11,370 nucleotides of DNA from an uncultured Roseburia sp. (GTDB taxonomy: Bacteria; Bacillota; Clostridia; Lachnospirales; Lachnospiraceae): contig CAMSEJ010000042.1 of the NCBI GenBank assembly GCA_947057405.1, positions 1 to 11,370 of the forward strand, given 5' to 3'. A program made the translations under genes and the position numbers. The notes under the pieces were generated by a model, which searched no databases, had not been told where the DNA came from, and was given only the letters and a program-made list of their open reading frames with translations. Positions 1 through 6,899 of this stretch are shown one piece after another (the stretch's first letter is position 1; the number at the start of each line of letters is the position of its first letter).

Positions 1-45
1 ACACAAGGTACCACACTCTTTCCCTACACGACGCTCTTCCGATCT
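1..45 (+). other. Illumina adapter contamination (P5 end, i5 index, Read 1 primer site)
   Basis: Bases 13-45 are identical to the 33-base TruSeq Read 1 adapter, ending in the familiar CTCTTCCGATCT. Bases 1-4 (ACAC) match the end of the P5 oligo. Bases 5-12 (AAGGTACC) sit exactly where an 8-base i5 index lies in the dual-index design. This is library-construction sequence left on the contig end. It encodes nothing and should be trimmed; biological sequence begins at about 46. Confidence 0.97.
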
Positions 46-593
46 TTTTGTTCCAGACGGCTCTGCCTGCAGAAAAAATCGAAACGGTAAAAAGCAGCTT
101 TGCCCTTAAGCCCGGCGCTTCGGACAGCGAAGTGATGGAAACCGCAATCGGGCAGGGAAAGACGTTAATGACGCCGCTGCATCTTCTGATGCTGACCGCC
201 GCCATTGCAAACGACGGCGTATTGATGAGGCCGTATGTCGTGGAAGAAACGAAAACGTATGACGGCAAAACGGTAAAGCAATACGAGCCGGCGCCTTACG
301 GGGAGCTGTTTGAAAAAAAAGAGACAGCGGTTTTGCAGGAGTTTTTAAAGGAAGTGGTGGAAAACGGGACGGCAGGAGCGCTTAATGGGACGGGATATGA
401 GGTTTACGGAAAGACGGGATCGGCGGAGTACGGCACAAATAAGGGGGACAGCCACGCGTGGTTTACCGGGTATGCGCACCGGGACGGCAAAGAGGATCTT
501 GCGGTGGTGGTGTTAATGGAAGGGGCAGGCAGCGGCGGCATGTACGCGGTTCCGGCGGCAAAGCGGATTTTTGACTCGTATTACGGCGGATAA
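46..593 (+). CDS. Penicillin-binding protein transpeptidase, C-terminal fragment (5' end missing)
   Basis: This is the last ~182 residues of a class B (monofunctional) penicillin-binding protein, a D,D-transpeptidase that cross-links peptidoglycan outside the membrane. The K-T-G-S-A-E box, the third conserved motif of the transpeptidase active site, is encoded at 411-428. Before it is the typical A-I-G-Q-G stretch, followed by T-P-L and A-A-I-A-N-D-G-V. After it, H-A-W-F-T-G-Y and the C-terminal strand are complete to a TAA stop. The serine (SxxK) and SxN motifs lie upstream and are cut off by the adapter junction at 45/46. The fragment resembles the PbpA-like proteins often paired with an FtsW/RodA-type protein in Clostridia, but the subclass cannot be fixed from the fragment. 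The TTG at 48 is an internal leucine codon, not a start. Confidence 0.9.
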
Positions 594-624
594 ATAATTT
601 AGATAACCAATTCTGCAACAGTTC

Positions 625-653
625 TTGCAAGTGATCGGAAAAAGAGTTATACT
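625..653 (+). promoter_or_regulatory. Putative sigma-A promoter of the Nudix gene
   Basis: A -35 box TTGCAA (625-630) and a -10 box TATACT (648-653) are separated by exactly 17 bases. They lie 37 bases upstream of the Nudix start codon, in the gap after the penicillin-binding protein gene. This suggests that the downstream block has its own transcription start. It is inferred from sequence only. Confidence 0.55.
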
Positions 654-690
654 TAGTTTTAAGTTTACAACCACATCAGGAGGTATTGCA

Positions 691-1143
691 ATGATAGAAG
701 CAACGAGCTGTGGTGGTGTGGTAATTTTTCGTGGCAAAATTCTGGTGCTTTACAAGAATTATAAGAACAAATACGAAGGGTGGGTGTTACCCAAGGGGAC
801 CGTGGAACCGGGGGAAGAATACAAAGAAACAGCCACTCGTGAAGTATTGGAAGAAACCGGTGCGAAAGCATCTATCATTAAATATGTAGGCAAAAGCCAG
901 TATTCCTTTACGGTACCGGAAGATACGGTGGAAAAGGAAGTGCACTGGTATTTGATGATGGCCGACAGTTATTACAGTAAACCACAGCGGGAAGAATATT
1001 TTGCGGATTCCGGGTATTACAAATTTCATGAGGCGTACCATTTGCTGAAATTTGCGAATGAAAAGCAGATATTAGAGAAAGCGTACAACGAATACCTGGA
1101 TTTGAGGAAGAGTAATTTATGGGGAAGCCATAAGTATTTCTGA
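691..1143 (+). CDS. Nudix hydrolase
   Basis: A 150-residue Nudix-superfamily hydrolase, which cleaves nucleoside diphosphates linked to another moiety. The complete 23-residue Nudix box Gx5Ex7REUxEExGU spans residues 36-58 (G36, E42, R50-E51, E54-E55, G57) and carries the Mg2+-coordinating glutamates. It is preceded by the usual strand ending in W-V-L-P-K. The ATG at 691 is chosen because AGGAGG lies at 678-683, seven bases upstream; an in-frame ATG at 625 lies over the predicted promoter and has no such site. The protein is a single domain of typical family length. The substrate cannot be read from the sequence; candidates include ADP-ribose, oxidised dNTPs, diadenosine polyphosphates and RNA 5' ends. 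It sits 31 bases before the next gene and may be co-transcribed with it. Confidence 0.93.
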   Translation: MIEATSCGGVVIFRGKILVLYKNYKNKYEGWVLPKGTVEPGEEYKETATREVLEETGAKASIIKYVGKSQYSFTVPEDTVEKEVHWYLMMADSYYSKPQREEYFADSGYYKFHEAYHLLKFANEKQILEKAYNEYLDLRKSNLWGSHKYF

Positions 1144-1174
1144 TAAAGACGGATGGGAGTGACGGGGATTTTGC

Positions 1175-1501
1175 ATGGAATGGCATAAAGAGTTATATTT
1201 GGGGAAGAGCGTCCGACACAGGCAGCGGAAGGTAAAATGGAAGATTATGCACCGGGCCGGGCAGCTGCGCGTGTATGTAATTACATTTGCTTCCAATGAA
1301 AAAAATCTTCTGGATATTATACCGTCCTGGGAGCTTATGCAGAAGCATTATCCTAAGCAGGGGCTTTCTGTAATCGGACTGGCGGGGAATTATGACGAGG
1401 CGCTGGAGCTGGCAGGGCATATCATTCATGACGTATACCATGCAACCGGAGGATTCGACGTAAAGCGTTATCTGGATCAGAGGGGAACACAGGGCATATG
1501 A
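1175..1501 (+). CDS. Conserved-looking small protein of unknown function, coupled to the ytfI-like gene
   Basis: I do not recognise this 108-residue protein. It starts with a basic stretch (many K/R in residues 5-27), then has a strand-helix alternation (around L-R-V-Y-V-I-T-F and L-S-V-I-G-L-A-G) that suggests a small alpha/beta fold. No signal peptide or membrane segment is visible. The start at 1175 has a G-rich ribosome site (GACGGGG, 1161-1167). Its stop overlaps the start of the next gene in an ATGA arrangement (1498-1501), which implies translational coupling with the DUF2953 protein and supports it being a real gene. Its position directly before a ytfI-gerW pair hints at a role with those envelope/spore proteins, but this is guilt by association only. 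Confidence 0.72.
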   Translation: MEWHKELYLGKSVRHRQRKVKWKIMHRAGQLRVYVITFASNEKNLLDIIPSWELMQKHYPKQGLSVIGLAGNYDEALELAGHIIHDVYHATGGFDVKRYLDQRGTQGI

Positions 1502-2595
1502 GGATTCTTTTGACAATATTAACGGCGATCGGGATTTTGCTTCTGATCATCCTGGTACTGGCGGCACTCTGCCTGTTTTATCCCGTTTCTTACCGAATCC
1601 GGGGAGAAGCCGAAGAGGAGGTGTCTTTATTCGGGCGCTTCTGGTGGCTGTCCGGCATTTTCCGGCTGGAATTTGACGTCAAAGGCTTTGTGCCGCAGGT
1701 ACGGTTCGGCATTCTGTGGTTTCACTGGTCGTTTGGGGGAAAGGAAGCCGGACAGGATGACGCATCGGACGCGGCGGACCGGGGCGGCGGATACAGTAAG
1801 CCGAACCCGGATCTGTCCGGCGGACAAAAAGACGCGGATGTGACGGCGACGGCTGTTTCCGGGGAGAAGGCCAAGGCATCGGAGACGGCTGTTTTGGAAA
1901 GGAAAGCGGAAACGTCGGAGACGGCTGCTTTGGAAAGGAAAGCGGAAGCGTCGGAGACGGCTGTTTTGGAAAGGGAAGCGGAAGTGTTGGAACCGGCTGT
2001 TTTGGAAGGCAGATCCGAAGCGTCGGGACCGGCTGTTTTGGAAGGCAGATCCGAAGCGTCGGAACTGGCTGTCGTGGAAGAACAGGGAGACGTGGCAAAG
2101 GAACGGGCGGAATCGAAGAGGCGGCGCAGACAGGTCCGCCCGAAGGGAAGGGCAGAGCCAAAGAAGAAGGCTTCCCGCAGAAAACGGGCAGGGGATCAAA
2201 AGGAAAGAGGGACAGGAAGCACACGTACTTTCAAAGAGAAATATGCCCGGTTCAAAGCCGAAGCTTTGGATGAAAAGAACCATATGGCAGTCAGACATAT
2301 ATGGAAAGAAATTACGTATATTGTGACGCGGTTAGAGCCAAAGTATATGGTGGGCGGATTTGATTTTTCTACCGGAGATCCGGCGTTGACGGGAATTGTG
2401 ACGGGAGCGGTCAGCATTTTGCCCGTGCTGTATCGGTACGACGCCTGTGTTTATCCGGATTTTGTTTCGGATGAGCCGTATATCAGAGGGGTGTTGTCGT
2501 TCGGGGGAAGGATGTCTTTGTATCATGTGGTTCTTTGCCTGATACGGCTGTTTCGGGACAAAAATGCAATGCAGTTTATTTTAAAATTCAGATAA
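1498..2595 (+). CDS. ytfI: DUF2953 (YtfI-like) membrane protein with a repeat-containing linker
   Basis: A 365-residue protein. Residues 3-28 form one strongly hydrophobic transmembrane segment. The region after it and the C-terminal part (about 286-365, beginning G-G-F-D-F-S-T-G-D-P and containing Y-P-D-F) match the DUF2953 family, known in Bacillus as YtfI. Family members are usually much shorter. The extra length is a low-complexity linker: six tandem 12-residue units (residues 127-198), rich in glutamate, followed by a strongly basic block (about 199-240, with R-R-R-R and K-K-K). The family's molecular role is not established. Its pairing with gerW downstream repeats the Bacillus ytfI-ytfJ order and supports the call. 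The start is fixed by the ATGA overlap with the gene before it. Confidence 0.85.
   Translation: MRILLTILTAIGILLLIILVLAALCLFYPVSYRIRGEAEEEVSLFGRFWWLSGIFRLEFDVKGFVPQVRFGILWFHWSFGGKEAGQDDASDAADRGGGYSKPNPDLSGGQKDADVTATAVSGEKAKASETAVLERKAETSETAALERKAEASETAVLEREAEVLEPAVLEGRSEASGPAVLEGRSEASELAVVEEQGDVAKERAESKRRRRQVRPKGRAEPKKKASRRKRAGDQKERGTGSTRTFKEKYARFKAEALDEKNHMAVRHIWKEITYIVTRLEPKYMVGGFDFSTGDPALTGIVTGAVSILPVLYRYDACVYPDFVSDEPYIRGVLSFGGRMSLYHVVLCLIRLFRDKNAMQFILKFR
1876..2091 (+). repeat. In-frame tandem repeat, 6 x 36 bp (12 residues)
   Basis: Six consecutive degenerate units of 36 bases encode the pattern A-S-E-T-A-V-L-E-R-K-A-E. Unit 1 starts at A127 of the DUF2953 protein. Units 1-3 are nearly identical; units 4 and 5 share the variant ending L-E-G-R-S-E; unit 6 is the most diverged (A-S-E-L-A-V-V-E-E-Q-G-D). 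The exact multiple-of-three period keeps the frame. The pattern of two similar sub-blocks suggests stepwise duplication. The heptad-poor, glutamate-rich composition suggests an extended or single-helix spacer. Confidence 0.9.
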
Positions 2596-2608
2596 CAGGA
2601 GGCTTTTT

Positions 2609-3028
2609 ATGACAGAAAATACATTTCGTGCGACAGTAGAATCTTTATTTAAAGGAATGGACAGTTTTATTACGACAAAAACCGTTGTGGGGGAGGCGGT
2701 TCATATCGGGGATACGATCATTCTTCCTCTGGTTGACGTTTCGTTCGGCGTCGGGGCAGGCGTGTTTACCGGAAAAGACAAGAATAACGGCGGAGGCGGT
2801 ATGGGCGGTAAGATTATGCCGAGTGCGGTGCTTGTTATTGCAAACGGGACGACGAAGCTGGTCAATGTGAAGAATCAGGACGGGATTACGAAGATTTTGG
2901 ATATGGTTCCGGATTTTGTGAATAAGTTTACCAGTAAGGGTGAGAAGACGATAGAGGACGACGGCGCAAAAGAGAAGGCAAAAGATGAGATGGAGCAGAT
3001 TTTGCAGGATTCTGTGAAGGACAAGTAA
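2609..3028 (+). CDS. gerW: GerW family sporulation protein (YtfJ)
   Basis: A 139-residue member of the GerW/YtfJ family. In Bacillus subtilis this protein is needed for normal spore germination and is found in spores. Diagnostic features are the N-terminal helix, the G-D-T-I-I-L-P-L-V-D-V-S-F-G-V-G-A-G segment (residues 34-51), a glycine-rich loop G-G-G-G-M-G-G (61-67), then P-S-A-V-L-V-I. The C-terminal tail is charged (K/E/D rich). The start has AGGAGG seven bases upstream and lies 13 bases after the ytfI-like stop, so the two genes are almost certainly one operon. The length is close to that of the Bacillus protein. Its presence points to an endospore-forming lineage, although the family also occurs in non-sporulating relatives. 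Confidence 0.93.
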   Translation: MTENTFRATVESLFKGMDSFITTKTVVGEAVHIGDTIILPLVDVSFGVGAGVFTGKDKNNGGGGMGGKIMPSAVLVIANGTTKLVNVKNQDGITKILDMVPDFVNKFTSKGEKTIEDDGAKEKAKDEMEQILQDSVKDK

Positions 3029-3058
3029 GGAATGCGGAGTTTATCTCTGCTGCCGCAT

Positions 3059-3095
3059 AAAGCCAATGGGAGAAGAATACCCATTGGCTTTTTTT
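3059..3095 (+). terminator. Intrinsic terminator after gerW
   Basis: A perfect 12-bp stem (AAAGCCAATGGG at 3059-3070 paired with CCCATTGGCTTT at 3080-3091) encloses a 9-base loop. On the + strand it is followed without a break by a T tract (3089-3095). It lies between two converging genes. Read from the minus strand it has only a short T run, so it mainly serves the gerW operon and at most weakly the MATE gene. Confidence 0.93.
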
Positions 3096-3098
3096 GAG

Positions 3099-4445
3099 TC
3101 AGCTGCCGGCACCGTTGAGAAAACGGCGTTTGTTCAGCCATGCATACGCTCCCACGCAGATCAGGACGGAGAGCAGGGAGCCGATTGTAGAAGCAAGGCC
3201 CATCGGAAAGAGCGTGGAGGTAAAATATGCAGAGGCCAGGTATGCGAGCGGGATGCGCGCGCACAGGATGGAAATAAAATTGTGTAAAAACGAAACGCCG
3301 GATAATCCGTAGGCGCAGAAATAGCCGCTGAAGCAAAAATGAATCCCGGCAAGAAGGCAGTCCCATACATAGCCGCGCATATACTGGCTTCCGGACAAAA
3401 TGACATCGGCATGATCCGTAAACAGACCGATAAACGGTTCTGCAAAGAACTGCATAACGGCAACCGCGGCAATTCCCCAGAAGACGGCGGCAGAGGAGGC
3501 AAAACGAAGCGTAAGGGCGGCGCGGTCGTGTTTGCCTGCCCCGATGTTCTGGGCGGCAAGCGCTGATACGGCAGAGAGCATAGAGGACGGGACCAGAAAT
3601 AATATGCCGATGATTTTTTCAACGATGCCGACTGCCGCGGCGTCGTTTAACCCGCGCCTGTTTGCAAAAACAGTAATGACAATAAATGAAATCTGGATAA
3701 AGCCGTCCTGCAGCGCGACGGGAATCCCGATTTTTAACAGCCCTGCCATGGTAGCTTTGCGGGGACGAAAATCTCTGGGAGAAAGCGGGATGCCGATGGA
3801 TTTCTTTTTCATGACGGCTAGGGATACGAGTACGCTTATGGCCTGGGATACGGTTGTGCCAAGCGCCGCTCCGGCTGCGCCAAGGCCCATTGCACCGATA
3901 AACAGGCAGTCAAGGGCGATGTTTGCGGCGCAGGCGACGGCAACAAAATACAGGGGGCTTTTGGAATCCCCCATGCCCCGGAGCATGGCGCTGATGATAT
4001 TATAAGCCGTTATAAACGGGATTCCGATCAGACAGATCGTAAGGTAGCAAACCGTATCGGCGACTGCCTCGGCGGGCGTTGCCAGGATGGCGGTAAGCGG
4101 TTTGACGGCGAAAAGCAATCCTGTCGTTAAGACGGCGGACAGGCACAAAAAAAGAGTGACCGTGTTGCCGATTACCTGTGCGGCCTCTTGCTGCTTCCTG
4201 CCGCCGACTGCCCGGCCGATTTGGATGGTTGCGCCCATGGCAAGCCCGACAATCATAACGGTAAGCATATGCATAGCCTGGCTTCCGACCGAAACTGCCG
4301 TCGTGCTTTCTACGCCGTTAAACTGCCCGATTATATATAAGTCCGCCATGCCGTATAACGTCTGCAGAAAATAGGACAGCAAAAAGGGCAGTGAAAAATA
4401 CAGGACGGTTTTCGGTACGTTGCCGGTTGTCAGGTTTTGTTCCAT
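3099..4445 (-). CDS. MATE family efflux transporter
   Basis: A 448-residue integral membrane protein with about 12 hydrophobic segments, the standard MATE (multidrug and toxic compound extrusion) length. These proteins export cationic drugs, metabolites or peptides using a Na+ or H+ gradient. Family hallmarks seen include the N-terminal P-F-L-L-S-Y-F-L-Q-T-L-Y-G-M-A-D helix, the V-G-S-Q segment with G-A-T-I-Q-I-G-R after it, and the mid-protein A-L-Q-D-G and A-Q-N-I-G-A-G motifs. I place the start at 4445 because GAGGAGG lies seven bases before that ATG. An upstream in-frame ATG at 4511 falls within the predicted -35 box and cannot be used from that promoter. The gene is divergent from thyA and convergent with gerW, so it is a single-gene unit. 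The substrate is not predictable. Confidence 0.93.
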   Translation of the reverse strand: MEQNLTTGNVPKTVLYFSLPFLLSYFLQTLYGMADLYIIGQFNGVESTTAVSVGSQAMHMLTVMIVGLAMGATIQIGRAVGGRKQQEAAQVIGNTVTLFLCLSAVLTTGLLFAVKPLTAILATPAEAVADTVCYLTICLIGIPFITAYNIISAMLRGMGDSKSPLYFVAVACAANIALDCLFIGAMGLGAAGAALGTTVSQAISVLVSLAVMKKKSIGIPLSPRDFRPRKATMAGLLKIGIPVALQDGFIQISFIVITVFANRRGLNDAAAVGIVEKIIGILFLVPSSMLSAVSALAAQNIGAGKHDRAALTLRFASSAAVFWGIAAVAVMQFFAEPFIGLFTDHADVILSGSQYMRGYVWDCLLAGIHFCFSGYFCAYGLSGVSFLHNFISILCARIPLAYLASAYFTSTLFPMGLASTIGSLLSVLICVGAYAWLNKRRFLNGAGS

Positions 4446-4482
4446 GGTAGCAGCCTCCTCTTCTGGTAGTTTTGTTTTTACC

Positions 4483-4511
4483 ATCATAGTATGGAAGAGA
4501 TCAGATTTCAA
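4483..4511 (-). promoter_or_regulatory. Putative sigma-A promoter of the MATE gene
   Basis: On the minus strand, TTGAAA (4511-4506) and TATGAT (4488-4483) are separated by exactly 17 bases. Each differs from consensus at one position. The -10 box lies about 37 bases before the MATE start at 4445, leaving a short leader that contains the GAGGAGG site. Confidence 0.7.
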
Positions 4512-4524
4512 GTATAAATTTTTA

Positions 4525-4553
4525 TTGCGTTTTTCCCCAAAATTCGTTACAAT
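4525..4553 (+). promoter_or_regulatory. Putative sigma-A promoter of the thyA-folA operon
   Basis: TTGCGT (4525-4530) and TACAAT (4548-4553) are 17 bases apart; the -10 box is one base from consensus and the -35 is weaker. It lies 41 bases before the thyA start, back to back with the MATE promoter: the two -35 boxes are only 13 bases apart, so the polymerase sites are adjacent. Confidence 0.55.
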
Positions 4554-4594
4554 AAATTTTCAGGTAAAAGAAGGCTTATTTTGAGGAGGTCTTT

Positions 4595-5443
4595 ATGAGC
4601 TACGCAGATACTTTATTTGTGGAAATGTGCCGGGAAATTTTAGAAGGCGGCGTCAGCACGGAAGGCGAAAAAGTTCGCCCGAAATGGGAGGACGGCGCGA
4701 GAGCATATACGATTAAGAAATTCGGAGTGGTTCACCGCTACGATCTGGCCAGGGAATTTCCGGCTTTGACGCTGCGGCGGACGGCAATCAAAAGCTGTAC
4801 GGACGAGATGCTTTGGATCTGGCAGAAAAAGTCGAACAATATCCACGATTTAAACAGCGGCATCTGGGACGAATGGGCGGACGAATCCGGCTCGATCGGC
4901 AAGGCGTACGGCTATCAGATGGGCGTAAAGCACCGGTACAAAGAAGGCATGATGGATCAGGTCGACCGGGTAATTTATGATCTTAAGAACAATCCGTTCA
5001 GCCGTAGGATTATGACGAACCTCTACGTGCATGCGGATTTGAGCGAAATGAACCTCTACCCCTGCGCGTACAGTATGACGTTTAACGTTACGCAGAAAAA
5101 GGGGGAGGACAGGCTGGTATTAAACGCTGTATTAAACCAGCGTTCCCAGGATATTTTAACGGCAAACAACTGGAATGTCTGCCAGTACGCCGTGCTCCTT
5201 CATATGCTGGCGCAGGTCTGCGGCATGCAAGCGGGCGAGCTTGTACATGTGATTGCGGACGCGCATATTTATGACAGGCATATCCCTTTGGTAAAAGAAC
5301 TGATTGGACGGACGCAGTATCCGGCGCCGAAGTTCTGGTTAAATCCGGATATAAAGGATTTTTATCAGTTTACGGCGGACGACGTCAGGCTGACAGATTA
5401 TGTGACCGGACCGCAGATAAAAGACATTCCGGTTGCGGTGTAA
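4595..5443 (+). CDS. thyA: Thymidylate synthase (ThyA)
   Basis: A 282-residue thymidylate synthase that methylates dUMP to dTMP using 5,10-methylene-tetrahydrofolate and releases dihydrofolate. The nucleophile lies in L-Y-P-C-A-Y (C157). The phosphate-binding R183-S184 and D186 follow in Q-R-S-Q-D, and N194 occupies the place of the pyrimidine-binding asparagine. The A-D-A-H-I-Y-D-R-H segment (residues 221-229) and the C-terminal V-A-V are intact. The sequence is of the divergent type close to Bacillus subtilis ThyA, including the ending and the W-I-W-Q-K-K-S-N region. The usual P-C-H is P-C-A, and the usual G-x-P-F-N is A-N-N-W-N. The start has GAGGAGG upstream with good spacing. It is first in an operon with folA, which regenerates its folate cofactor. 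Confidence 0.97.
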   Translation: MSYADTLFVEMCREILEGGVSTEGEKVRPKWEDGARAYTIKKFGVVHRYDLAREFPALTLRRTAIKSCTDEMLWIWQKKSNNIHDLNSGIWDEWADESGSIGKAYGYQMGVKHRYKEGMMDQVDRVIYDLKNNPFSRRIMTNLYVHADLSEMNLYPCAYSMTFNVTQKKGEDRLVLNAVLNQRSQDILTANNWNVCQYAVLLHMLAQVCGMQAGELVHVIADAHIYDRHIPLVKELIGRTQYPAPKFWLNPDIKDFYQFTADDVRLTDYVTGPQIKDIPVAV

Positions 5444-5455
5444 AGGAGGAAGGGC

Positions 5456-5947
5456 ATGAACCTGATTTTATCGGCGGACAACAACTGGGCAATCGGAAAA
5501 GACAACCAGCTTCTGGTGCGGATCCCGTCCGATATGAAGTTTTTCCGGGAGACAACGACGGGAAAGGTTGTCGTCATGGGGAGAAAGACGCTTGAGAGCT
5601 TTCCGAACGGCCTTCCTCTGAAAAACAGAACCAATATCGTACTGACAGGCAATCCGCATTATAAAGTAAAGGACGCCATTGTCGTACATACAAAAGAGCA
5701 GCTTTTGGATGAGTTAAAGCAGTATGAAAGTAAAGATATTTATGTGATCGGCGGGGAAAGCATTTACCGGATGCTTTTGGATCAGTGCGATACCGCGTAT
5801 GTCACAAAGATTGATTATATATATGAAGCGGATACGTATGTGCCCAACCTGGACGAGCTGCCGGAATGGGAGATTACGAAGGAGAGTGAGGAGCAGACGT
5901 ATTTTGATCTGGAATACCGCTTTCTCACGTATCAAAAAAGAGGATAA
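5456..5947 (+). CDS. folA: Dihydrofolate reductase
   Basis: A 163-residue dihydrofolate reductase that reduces dihydrofolate to tetrahydrofolate with NADPH. Visible hallmarks are the N-terminal N-W-A-I-G-K-D loop, the catalytic acidic residue D26 in I-P-S-D-M-K-F-F, the V-V-M-G-R-K-T-L-E-S-F-P NADPH-binding segment and the later V-I-G-G-E-S-I-Y glycine motif. The length is normal. It begins 12 bases after thyA with a GGAGGAAGG site in the gap, so the two are co-transcribed and close the folate cycle: ThyA makes the dihydrofolate that this enzyme recycles. The active site shows nothing that would by itself suggest trimethoprim resistance, and the gene looks like the chromosomal housekeeping copy. 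Confidence 0.97.
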   Translation: MNLILSADNNWAIGKDNQLLVRIPSDMKFFRETTTGKVVVMGRKTLESFPNGLPLKNRTNIVLTGNPHYKVKDAIVVHTKEQLLDELKQYESKDIYVIGGESIYRMLLDQCDTAYVTKIDYIYEADTYVPNLDELPEWEITKESEEQTYFDLEYRFLTYQKRG

Positions 5948-5948
5948 C

Positions 5949-6899
5949 ATGGAACATTTTATCTACAGCATCCATGTAACCGTCCCGATTTTTCTTGTCA
6001 TGGCAGTCGGGTGGGTATGCAGGCGTACCGGGATGTTAAACGATGCGTTTGTGGCGGCCGCCAATCGGTTCAATTTTACGGTTACGCTGCCCGCCATGCT
6101 GTTTTTAGACATGTCTTCCGTAGATATTTACGGTACGTTTGACGCCGGATATGTACTGTTTTGTGCGGCGGCGAGCACGGCGTGCTTTTTTGGCGTCTGG
6201 GGGCTTGCGAAGCTTTTTTTAAAAGAGGCGTCCATGCGCGGGGCGTTTGTGCAGGCGTCGTTCCGCAGCAGCGCGGCGGTGATGGGCCTGGCGTTTATTG
6301 AAAATATATACGGCAGTTCTGCGATGGGGCCTATGATGATCTTAGGGGCAGTTCCGCTTTACAATATTTTTTCGGTTCTTGTGCTGACGTTTGAAGGCGG
6401 GGCGGCGGACGGGAAAGCGGGCGTGTCCCGGATCTCAAAAGTAGCCGTAAACATTGCCAAAAACCCGATTATCCTGGCGATTGCGTTTGGTACGCTGGCA
6501 GCGATGCTGCATATCAGGCTTCCGGTTATAATCGATAAAACGATGGGAAGCATTGCCAAAATGGCGACGCCGTTAGCGCTTGTCGCCATGGGGGCGGGAT
6601 TTGAAGGAAAAGAGGCGTTAGCAAAGATAAAGCCGACGCTTGCGGCTTCGTTTTTAAAGCTGGTTGGGCAGACGGCGGTATTTCTTCCGCTTGCGGTTTG
6701 GCTTGGGTTTCGCGGGGAGAAACTGACTGCGATTTTGATTATGCTGTCTGCGCCTGCGACGCCAAGCTGTTATATTATGGCAAAAAATATGGGAAACGAC
6801 GGGGAACTGACGGCAAGCGTCGTAGCTGCGACCACGCTGCTTGCGGCGTTTACACTGACGGGCTGGATTTTTATACTGAAGACATTGGGGCTGCAATAG
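5949..6899 (+). CDS. AEC (auxin efflux carrier) family transporter
   Basis: A 316-residue membrane protein with about ten hydrophobic segments. It is of the AEC family (bile/arsenite/riboflavin transporter-like fold), whose bacterial members export or import small organic acids such as malate. Typical features are an N-terminal V-P-I-F-L-V-M-A-V-G-W-V followed by the R-R-T-G-M-L and N-F-T-V-T-L-P motif. In the middle is F-R-S-S-A-A-V-M-G-L-A-F, then A-K-N-P-I-I-L-A, and near the end A-P-A-T-P-S-C-Y. The start at 5949 is one base after the folA stop; its ribosome site must lie in the folA tail (AAGAGGA), which implies translational coupling. The in-frame ATG at 5799 lies inside folA and is rejected. 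The substrate is unknown; the link to folate genes is positional only. Confidence 0.9.
   Translation: MEHFIYSIHVTVPIFLVMAVGWVCRRTGMLNDAFVAAANRFNFTVTLPAMLFLDMSSVDIYGTFDAGYVLFCAAASTACFFGVWGLAKLFLKEASMRGAFVQASFRSSAAVMGLAFIENIYGSSAMGPMMILGAVPLYNIFSVLVLTFEGGAADGKAGVSRISKVAVNIAKNPIILAIAFGTLAAMLHIRLPVIIDKTMGSIAKMATPLALVAMGAGFEGKEALAKIKPTLAASFLKLVGQTAVFLPLAVWLGFRGEKLTAILIMLSAPATPSCYIMAKNMGNDGELTASVVAATTLLAAFTLTGWIFILKTLGLQ

Noticed and set aside
48..50. TTG as the start of a 181-residue protein
   Set aside because: The sequence before it is adapter, and the frame enters in the middle of a transpeptidase domain, so the gene is cut, not started, here.
614..629. Small inverted repeat TGCAA-CAGTTC-TTGCA after the penicillin-binding gene as a terminator or operator
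   Set aside because: The stem is only 5 bp with no T tract, and it overlaps the -35 box of a better-supported promoter; it is expected by chance.
1627..2298. Long minus-strand open frames (223 and 181 codons) with their own repeats opposite the DUF2953 gene
   Set aside because: They are mirror images of the 36-bp in-frame repeat on the + strand. They have no ribosome site and no recognisable domain, and they are embedded in a well-supported gene.
3532..4005. A + strand open frame of 157 codons inside the MATE gene
   Set aside because: It is antisense to a clear transporter with hydrophobic helices and lacks a start signal or family resemblance; GC-rich codon structure leaves the opposite frame open.
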